A DNA stretch of 64,000 nt from an uncultured Bacteroidaceae bacterium (GTDB taxonomy: Bacteria; Bacteroidota; Bacteroidia; Bacteroidales; Bacteroidaceae): positions 1 to 64,000 of the forward strand of contig CAJOHO010000005.1 in the NCBI GenBank assembly GCA_905234555.1. Reading direction: 5' to 3'. Position numbers and translations under genes: made by a program. Within the stretch, counting starts at the first letter, position 1. Each line of letters begins with the position of its first letter. Under the pieces are notes generated by a model. That model did no database searches and had not been told where the DNA came from. It saw only the letters and a list, made by a program, of their open reading frames with translations. This document shows positions 63,572-64,000 of this stretch, one piece after another.

Positions 63572-64000
63572 TCAGGAGCGTTTTCTAAGATATCCGACGC
63601 TTTCGCGAAGGATTTTGGCGTGTGCCAGCCAAAGAATGGCGAAATAGAGAGCAGCTGTGAGCAGAATGCGGCTGATGAGCAGCAGCAACAAATTGTGAAT
63701 GCCACAAGTAAGGAAGAAGGTGACGGCCAGACTGACAAGAGCAGTCAGGGCAAACGGCATCATGTCCTTCAGTGCCGACCAGAAACTCAGACGGATTTCA
63801 CGCCACACGAAGTAGTGCCAGATTAGCAGCCAGAGGATATAGACCAAGACGTAGGTCATCACCATCAGATGCAGAGGAGACAGATGAAACGTGAAGAGTG
63901 AAGAGTGAAGAGTGAAGAGTGAAGAATGAGGTAAGAGGTAGTGGATGGCTGCGAGGAGTCCCAAGACGAGGAGTCCTTGCGACAGGATATTCCACATATA
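63572..64000 (-). CDS. Membrane protein, probable C-terminal part of a polysaccharide flippase/biosynthesis protein (runs off the window)
   Basis: Multi-TM; ends IILWLAHAKILRESVGYLRKRS-like tail; located in glycan gene run. Confidence 0.5.
   Translation of the reverse strand, partial: YMWNILSQGLLVLGLLAAIHYLLPHSSLFTLHSSLFTFHLSPLHLMVMTYVLVYILWLLIWHYFVWREIRLSFWSALKDMMPFALTALVSLAVTFFLTCGIHNLLLLLISRILLTAALYFAILWLAHAKILRESVGYLRKRS
63891..63925. repeat. Heptanucleotide repeat (GTGAAGA)5 inside an ORF
   Basis: Five perfect 7-bp units; read on minus strand as SSLFTLHSSLFTF. Confidence 0.95.

Overview
This 64 kb window looks chromosomal and Bacteroidales/Prevotella-like. Promoters carry the Bacteroidetes TTTG-N20-TAnnTTTG pattern, there are no Shine-Dalgarno sequences, and family content fits. 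I saw no rRNA, tRNA, CRISPR array or transposase. Housekeeping and metabolic genes include tdk, a divergent NAD+ ligase, Na/Pi cotransporter, menA, murI, rpsO, purL, argS, uxuB/uxuA, pdxB, HU and comM. Glycan genes (GT9, GT4, GT2-like, three LicD, two TagD-like cytidylyltransferases, SDR, flippase-like fragment) occupy about 46-64 kb. Accessory material includes: a decayed AbiE toxin-antitoxin locus (1-1037); a 25-aa hydrophobic sORF followed by a hand-foldable four-helix RNA junction (about 4.8-5.23 kb); a three-gene set of 14-aa-repeat secreted protein, helical-repeat GTPase and membrane protein (5.38-8.4 kb); and an AAA ATPase + DUF4435 pair resembling PARIS (33.26-35.18 kb). Much of the unexplained signal is non-coding: a 202-bp promoter-bearing direct repeat in two copies 26 kb apart, short promoter-to-terminator units without ORFs, a candidate structured RNA with a 14-bp closing stem (1718-1843), a possible rpsO-leader pseudoknot, a shared 16-bp promoter palindrome at murI and the AAA/DUF4435 operon, a 21-bp dyad array upstream of uxuB, and several dispersed repeat families, some read in-frame through genes. 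All calls are by eye. No alignment, folding or database search was run.
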